This document shows, piece after piece, positions 57,812 to 64,000 of a stretch of 64,000 nucleotides of DNA. The notes beneath the pieces were generated by a model that worked only from the letters and a program-made list of their open reading frames with translations, did not search any database and had not been told where the DNA came from. Numbering within the stretch: the first letter of the stretch is position 1; each line of letters starts with the position of its first letter. The stretch is from assembly GCA_032209605.1 (NCBI GenBank), contig JASFXZ010000027.1, positions 5,165,372-5,229,371 on the forward strand, given 5' to 3'. The position numbers and the translations under genes are program-made. Source of the stretch: Mactromeris polynyma (lineage: Eukaryota; Mollusca; Bivalvia; Venerida; Mactridae).

Positions 57812-59430
57812 TGACATGGCACATAATTATATATGTGACTAGAATGTATAGACTTAGTTGGATATGTTGGCATTTAATATTAACTAATGTTTTGTACATT
57901 TTTATATTATTGATGCATTTTTATGGAATGCTTACCAATACTGAAATTGAGGACATCGCTAATATGGCATGATGCAGTTATTTTGATATTTACAACCTGA
58001 AATTTATCGGTTATTTTGATTATTATAAATCTTTACAAAAGCTGTCGTTTAATTTGTTTGCAGCTGAATTTAAGTGCTCTCATACATTAACTATCGATTT
58101 CGATTTATATAACTAGAGAACAATTTTGTTCATTCAGTCTTTTATATATTAGTCAGTCGAGCTGTATGAGTTATGTATCTTATGTGCTTATAGCTTAATG
58201 CATATTTCTCATATTAATTTCATTGCAAATTCTAAGTTGAAGATAAAATGAGCGGCGCTGTATGATTTCCAATCTCTTCTTTAAGTGATGCATTTCAAGA
58301 AAACGTCACATGTGACGTCACCATGTACTGACAGTAAGCAAAATTTACACATAGGGCAATATGAAAATGCAGTGGCCATATGTAGGAAATGTTGTTTCCT
58401 GCTTGCAAAGTAAGGGGTTGTAAATTCCATAGCAGCGCTCGTATTAAGTTTAGGATTATTGCAAAGTAGTTATAGGCTTGGATATATGATTGAAAACAAA
58501 ACGCAACCAATTTTGTGAAATGAGGTATTCTTCAGCGTATTACGTGATGCGTGTTTATTAAGTGAGGATACATCAATGTGCATACACTTCCTGCTTTTTG
58601 TCAACAAAGCCGTTTTAGTGGCAAAGTTTGTTGCGAGTTCTCTTGAGATTGAGATTAAGAATTTGTGGTAAATTAACATCCAAGTATCAACTGGAAAAAT
58701 TGTTCATGTAGTCCTCACAGCATTGGTAGCTTGCTGGCTATAGTTGATTTATCAGTATACACATTTGAGTTTTTCCCCCTTTTTTATGATGTAATATAGA
58801 ATTTTATATGAAGTTTAATTATGAAGTTTTTTGTTTGCTATCTGTTATCATTGGTACATGTATTATAATGTTCTGTATGTGTATAATAGACCAAAGTAAA
58901 TGTTAACTACATTATATAAAATGTGTGGTTTAGTTGTATTTTGTCCTCTCCCTCTCCTGCAATATATGTATGTATAGATTTGTTAAGGTCATTTATCATG
59001 ACTCTGAAGCTACTACACTGCACTCATTCCGGTCTGCTTTATCCTCCAGGGACAACGAAGTCTGTGATTTATAACCTGCATGTTAGCCACACGCTGCATG
59101 CACACAGTCACAGGTGCCACATTGCTCCAGAGGGGATATAGCAATTTACTGAAAGAAGAAGGTCCTATTTTATATGTCCATCTTGGACGGGCCATATTAT
59201 AAGGTCACTCATGGCCCAAGGTAGTGCCCGCCGTTTTTGCAAGGATTTATTATTGGATCTTCAGCAAACTTGGTCACAACATTTATGGGCATAACGTGCG
59301 TGTCATCTTATTTCAATAATCCACTAGCAGCACTCATTCATTTTCCTCTCTTCTGACCTGTGGACTAGAAAGGTGAAGGGCCAATGACTGGTTGTTTTAT
59401 TTTCTTCACAGTCAGAACGCTACCATCATA

Positions 59431-62026
59431 CCCATGTCATCCTTAGATACCCCATGTCATCCTTAGATACCCATGTCATCCTAAGATACCCATGTCATCC
59501 TTAGATACCCATGACATCCTAAGATACCCATGTCATCCTAAGATACCCATGTCATCCTTAGATACCCATGTCATCCTAAGATACCCATATGTCATCCTTA
59601 GATACCCATGTCATCCTAAGATACCCATGTCATCCTAAGATACCCATGTCATCCTAAGATACCCATGTCATCCTTAGATACCCATATCATCCTAAGATAC
59701 CCATGTCATCCTAAGATACCCATGTCATCCTAAGATACCCATATCATCCTAAGATACCCATGTCATCCTAAGATACCCATGTCATCCTAAGATACCCATG
59801 TCATCCTAAGATACCCATGTCATCCTTAGATACCCATATCATCCTAAGATACCCATGTCATCCTTAGATACACATGTCATCCTTAGATACCCATGTCATC
59901 CTAAGATACCCATGTCATCCTAAGATACCCATGTCATCCTAATATACCCATGTCATCCTTAGATACCCATGTCATCCTAAGATACCCATGTCATCCTAAG
60001 ATACCCATGTCATCCTTAGATACCCATGTCATCCTAAGATACCCATGTCATCCTAATATACCCATGTCATACTTAGATACCCATGTCATCCTTAGATACC
60101 CATATGTCATCCTTAGATACCCATGTCATCCTTAGATACCCATATGTCATCCTTAGATACCCATGTCATCCTAAGATACCCATGTCATCCTTAGATACCC
60201 ATATGTCATCCTTAGATACCCATGTCATCCTTAGATACCCATGTCATCCTAAGATACCCATGTCATCCTTAGATACCCATGTCATCCTTAGATACCAATG
60301 TCATCCTTAGATACCCCATGTCATCCTCATATACCCATGTCATCCTTAGATACACATGTCATCCTAAGACACCCATGTCATCCTTAGATACCAATGTCAT
60401 CCTTAGATACCAATGTCATCCTTAGATACCCATGTCATCCTTAGATTCCCATGTCATCCTCATATATCCATGTCATCCTTAGATACCCATGTCATCCTCA
60501 TATACCCATGTCATCCTTAGATACCCATGTCATCCTTATATACCCATGTCATCCTTAGATACACATGTCATCCTAAGATACCCATGTCATCCTAAGATAC
60601 CCATGTCATCCTTAGATACCCATGTCATCCTTAGATACCCATATCATCCTTAGATACCCATGTCATCCTTAGATACCCATGTCATCCTTAGATACCTATA
60701 TCATCCTTAGATATCCATGTCATCCTAAGATACCCATGTCATCCTTAGATACCCATATCATCCTAAGATACCCATGTCATCCTTAGATACACATGTCATC
60801 CTAAGATACCCATGTCATCCTTAGATACCCATGTCATCCTAAGATACCCATGTCATCCTAAGATACCCATGTCATCCTAATATACCCATGTCATCCTAAG
60901 ATACCCATGTCATCCTAAGATACCCATGTCATCCTAAGATACCCATGTCATCCTAAGATACCCATGTCATCCTAATATACCCATGTCATACTTAGATACC
61001 CATGTCATCCTTAGATACCCATATGTCATCCTTAGATACCCATGTCATCCTTAGATACCCATATGTCATCCTTAGATACCCATGTCATCCTAAGATACCC
61101 ATGTCATCCTTAGATACCCATATGTCATCCTTAGATACCCATGTCATCCTTAGATACCCATGTCATCCTAAGATACCCATGTCATCCTTAGATACCCATG
61201 TCATCCTTAGATACCCATGTCATCCTTAGATACCCCATGTCATCCTCATATACCCATGTCATCCTTAGATACCCATATGTCATCCTTAGATACACATGTC
61301 ATCCTAAGACACCCATGTCATCCTTAGATACCAATGTCATCCTTAGATACCCATGTCATCCTTAGATACCCATGTCATCCTTAGATTCCCATGTCATCCT
61401 CATATACCCATGTCATCCTTAGATACCCATGTCATCCTCATATAACCATGTCATCCTTAGATACCCATGTCATCCTTATATACCCATGTCATCCTTAGAT
61501 ACACATGTCATCCTAAGATACCCATGTCATCCTAAGATACCAATGTCATCCTTAGATACCCATGTCATCCTTAGATACCCATATCATCCTTAGATACCCA
61601 TGTCATCCTTAGATACCCATGTCATCCTTAGATACCTATATCATCCTTAGATATCCATGTCATCCTTAGATACCCATGTCATCCTAAGATGCACATGTCA
61701 TCCTTAGTTACCCATGTCATCCTAAGATACCCATGTCATCCTTAGATACTCATGTCATCCTTAGATACACATGTCATCCTTAGATACCCATGTCATCCTT
61801 AGATACACATGTCATCCTTAGATACACATGTCATCCTTGGATACACATGTCATTCTTAGATACCCATGTCATCCTAAGATACCCATGTCATCCTAAGATA
61901 CCCATGTGTCATCCTAATATACCCATATCATCCTAAGATACCCATGTCATCCTAAGATACCCATGTGTCATCCTAAGATACCCATGTCATCCTAAGATAC
62001 CCATGTTATCCTAAGATACCCATGTA
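59431..62026. repeat. Minisatellite, 19-bp unit, about 135 copies
   Basis: 2.6 kb of 'cccatgtcatccttagata' and the variant 'cctaagata', with occasional 21-bp units containing 'catatgtcat' and substitutions such as 'caatgtcat' and 'cctcatata'. The order of variants in 60.06-60.70 kb repeats at 61.00-61.66 kb (offset 919, later 940 bases), so about 0.65-0.9 kb of array was duplicated as a block. Repetitive open frames inside are not genes. Confidence 0.97.
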
Positions 62027-62880
62027 TGTTGATTTGCTGCCCGTCGTTATCGATTGTCGTATTGGTTATTGATATTATACAGTTTTATTCACAAGAGTGT
62101 AAGCCTTTGGTCCATGAATCACATATAATACAGAGAATATAATATAAAGTCACATATGTACACAGTACAATTAGTATTCAGCATGAAATTGTACAATAGT
62201 TACTATAATTATTGATCTATGACAGTTACCGATTAGAATAACAGACCTAGAATGATAACATGTAATAACATCGAAGATATCTGTTATTGCATCAATAATA
62301 GTAGTACAACTTTTTGATATAATATTGCTAACCAAATGTGTACCATTCACTAGCGGTTCCGGGGGGGTGGGTGAGCGCCCCCCTAAAATTCCCCAACCTA
62401 ATTTACGTGTATGTACGTACGTCTGAGTATAAATACGAACATATACAGTCAGAGATTGCTTCACCGCTGCTAATGCGTTTTATCTAATACCTAAGTCCTT
62501 CTGAATTGCTTCTAATGTTCAATTACTTGGAAACAAAGAATAAAACACAGTCATTGCCGCTTGATAAGGCTTTCAAGAGCAAAACCAAAATATGACCTAA
62601 AAGTTACCAAATCCTGGACCGCCCTCGCCATTGGTTCTGAAGTCCATGCAATGCATAGTTGCCAAACCACCACCTGATAGACAGAAGATCCGTAATATTT
62701 CAGAATAAATCAATACCAACACACTACAACACACAAAGCATAAACAAGTCAGCAAATCTACATGTTGTAATGTTTTTATTAGATACCTTCATCAGGAAAG
62801 TATCAATGATTTAAATAATTTGATATAAAATTTCAAAATAAATACTAGAATACTTGCCATATTTTCACAGTTACACATTG
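62027..62880. other. No gene seen; possible minus-strand 3' UTR
   Basis: On the minus strand an AATAAA lies at about 62772-62777 and could serve the candidate exons at 62.9-63.4 kb. A G/C-rich patch 'ggttccgggggggtgggtga' at about 62355 stands out from the AT-rich background; its origin is unknown. Confidence 0.4.
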
Positions 62881-62885
62881 TAATA

Positions 62886-63014
62886 CTAGGTTAGTTTCAA
62901 AGTCTCATCCTCGCCTTCGTAGTATTGACCAGCGATGAGAGCTGAACGTTGAAGATGGCAAGCAGACATCATGTCTCCACGCCACCAAAACACCAGACAC
63001 GTGACAGCAGCCAT
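62886..63014 (-). CDS. Small candidate coding frame, unidentified
   Basis: The minus-strand ATG at 63014 is in a YY1/Kozak-like 'gtcaaaatggctgctg', preceded by a CRE-like TGACGTC (63021-63027) and followed by an E-box CACGTG at 62998. It encodes 42 residues, MAAVTCLVFWWRGDMMSACH to EGEDETLKLT. On the other strand 'gaagatggcaag' at about 62950 opens a 31-codon frame. No family recognised; this may be a promoter rather than coding sequence. Confidence 0.25.
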   Translation of the reverse strand: MAAVTCLVFWWRGDMMSACHLQRSALIAGQYYEGEDETLKLT

Positions 63015-63191
63015 TTTGACGACGTCACAAGAAGAAAAGTTTTCTGACGTGTTTGAAGAGTATTTTTGTTTTTTACTGGTGTTCACTAGGTTATTGACAA
63101 AATAATTTACCATTCTTCGGAAATGTACGAAAGATTTATCGTATTAAACAAGTCACATGACTGGCTATGTAGATGCACATTGTTTATGTGT

Positions 63192-63365
63192 TTATTCCTG
63201 AATACCAGTCGGTACATTATACGTTGCAGTAGAGGTATATTGATGAGACATGCCGCCGTAACCTGGTACTGGTGTGGCTGCCCGGATGATGGTCGCGTGT
63301 TGGGCTTCAATATTTGGAGGGTCCTGCTGTGGTGTGGGTAGAATGACTCTGCTGTATCCGCCAAT
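63192..63365 (-). CDS. Candidate terminal exon of an unidentified gene
   Basis: On the minus strand a good acceptor with branch-like 'actaacc' and 'ctgtttacag' precedes a 57-codon frame ending TAA at 63192-63194: IGGYSRVILPTPQQDPPNIE to YNVPTGIQE. It is rich in Pro, Gln, Thr and Tyr with PGYGGMSHQY, the look of a cytoplasmic tail of a small membrane protein. The family is not recognised. Earlier exons would lie beyond 64000. Competing frames on the same bases exist, so support is moderate at best. Confidence 0.4.
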   Translation of the reverse strand: MGGYSRVILPTPQQDPPNIEAQHATIIRAATPVPGYGGMSHQYTSTATYNVPTGIQE

Positions 63366-64000
63366 CTGTAAACAGATTTTAAGGTTAGTTGTACCACACA
63401 CAAGAAATATGTAGCTGATGTAAACCAATTTGTTACCGCTATTCGGAACACTTCTCTCATTATTGCTGATTAGTTTCGTAGAATTGTACTTAGTGTTCCG
63501 GTCGTTTGATCTCGGAAGAAAATCTCACCGCTACCGAGAGTTCAAACAAGTCTAAATACATATACCAGCCTGTTTCGAATCCGTGGTTTATATGTCAAAA
63601 CCTCAATACTGAGACCACCATTGGTTCTGAGAAGCCAGTTTTATCAATAAGGTGGTCAGATTATTGTGTTAAAATGTGGAAGAAAAAATAATAGCTGGTC
63701 CATGTATATTTCTGTTAACCAGAATACAACAATTAACAATACAGACACTTAGAGATATAGTAGGTCCAATCAAGAAAAAAATCCATTGCACCATAAATGT
63801 ATGTGTATGAAAATGGTAACAAAATTGAAATATTTCCGAAGCTTTCCGCATGAAAATGTTTACCGTATGACCCAAAGCAATATTATAATCATAGTCATAC
63901 AAAATAATTCAATAGTATATTGGAGCTGGTATATTGATTATTGACCATTGTTGACAGGTAACATTTTAGCGTGGAATGGAGACAATCAAGCCTGAGGAAA
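63366..64000. other. No gene seen; possible intron
   Basis: If the 63.19-63.37 kb exon is real this is its upstream intron. 'aataaggtggtcagattatt' at about 63647 resembles the 29.1-kb MITE. No further exon recognised. Confidence 0.4.

Larger units (their letters stand above)
54414..59430. other. Gene-free flank, possible long 3' UTR
   Basis: 5 kb without an exon candidate; the plus strand is T-rich in many segments, as in the introns and 3' UTR just upstream. Contains family R copy 2, a hairpin MITE and a G12 tract near 57685. Pumilio-type 'tgtaaata' occurs near 55365. Transcription through here is not demonstrable from sequence. Confidence 0.4.

Noticed and set aside
59950..61229. Plus-strand frames with repeating SSLDTHVILRYPCHP peptides
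   Set aside because: Pure translation of the 19-bp minisatellite; frame and peptide follow the unit length.

Overview
The window is animal nuclear DNA, most likely from a bivalve or other lophotrochozoan mollusc. It is AT-rich, has one clear spliced gene with GT-AG introns, and is packed with short transposon relics, tRNA-derived SINEs and minisatellites. The mollusc call is an inference from the repeat style (SINE heads followed by 'CACATTTTTCTTACCCTGTG', TA-flanked palindromic MITEs, a LINE tail ending in ATT repeats) and from the divergence of the phosphatase; no search was possible. Nothing resembles a prokaryotic operon or CRISPR locus.

Layout. 1-39 kb: mostly gene desert, with a 40-bp satellite (2.95-4.95 kb), a second unrelated 40-bp array grown inside a MITE (6.76-7.28 kb), a 1.1-kb TA-flanked element made almost entirely of GCATSATGC modules (16.15-17.26 kb), a SINE split by an inverted-repeat element (17.36-17.98 kb), a 73-bp array (24.1-25.65 kb), a 35-bp array (30.96-31.62 kb), pogo-like MITEs, and a decayed LINE 3' end (37.57-38.55 kb). 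A GC-richer patch at 30.0-30.3 kb may carry divergent, overlapping first exons. 39.37-52.8 kb: a complete nine-exon PTPN1/PTPN2-type tyrosine phosphatase gene on the plus strand, 502 residues, with an intact active site, SH3-type proline motifs and a C-terminal membrane anchor. Its introns carry several transposon copies and a 37-bp minisatellite; its 3' UTR carries a 42-bp minisatellite. 52.8-59.4 kb: gene-free flank, possibly alternative long 3' UTR. 59.43-62.03 kb: a 2.6-kb array of a 19-bp unit. 62.9-63.4 kb: candidate minus-strand exons of an unidentified gene that would continue beyond the window.

The most notable observations are structural: several minisatellites can be traced to a transposon-like or dispersed parent present elsewhere in the window, and the 16-kb element is a hairpin built of self-palindromic modules. 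The phosphatase has a possible membrane-free isoform through read-through of its last intron, where a stop codon overlaps a consensus polyadenylation signal. Splice sites were read by hand and all reading phases close. Repeat boundaries are approximate, and family names for mobile elements rest on termini and flanks, not on database matches.
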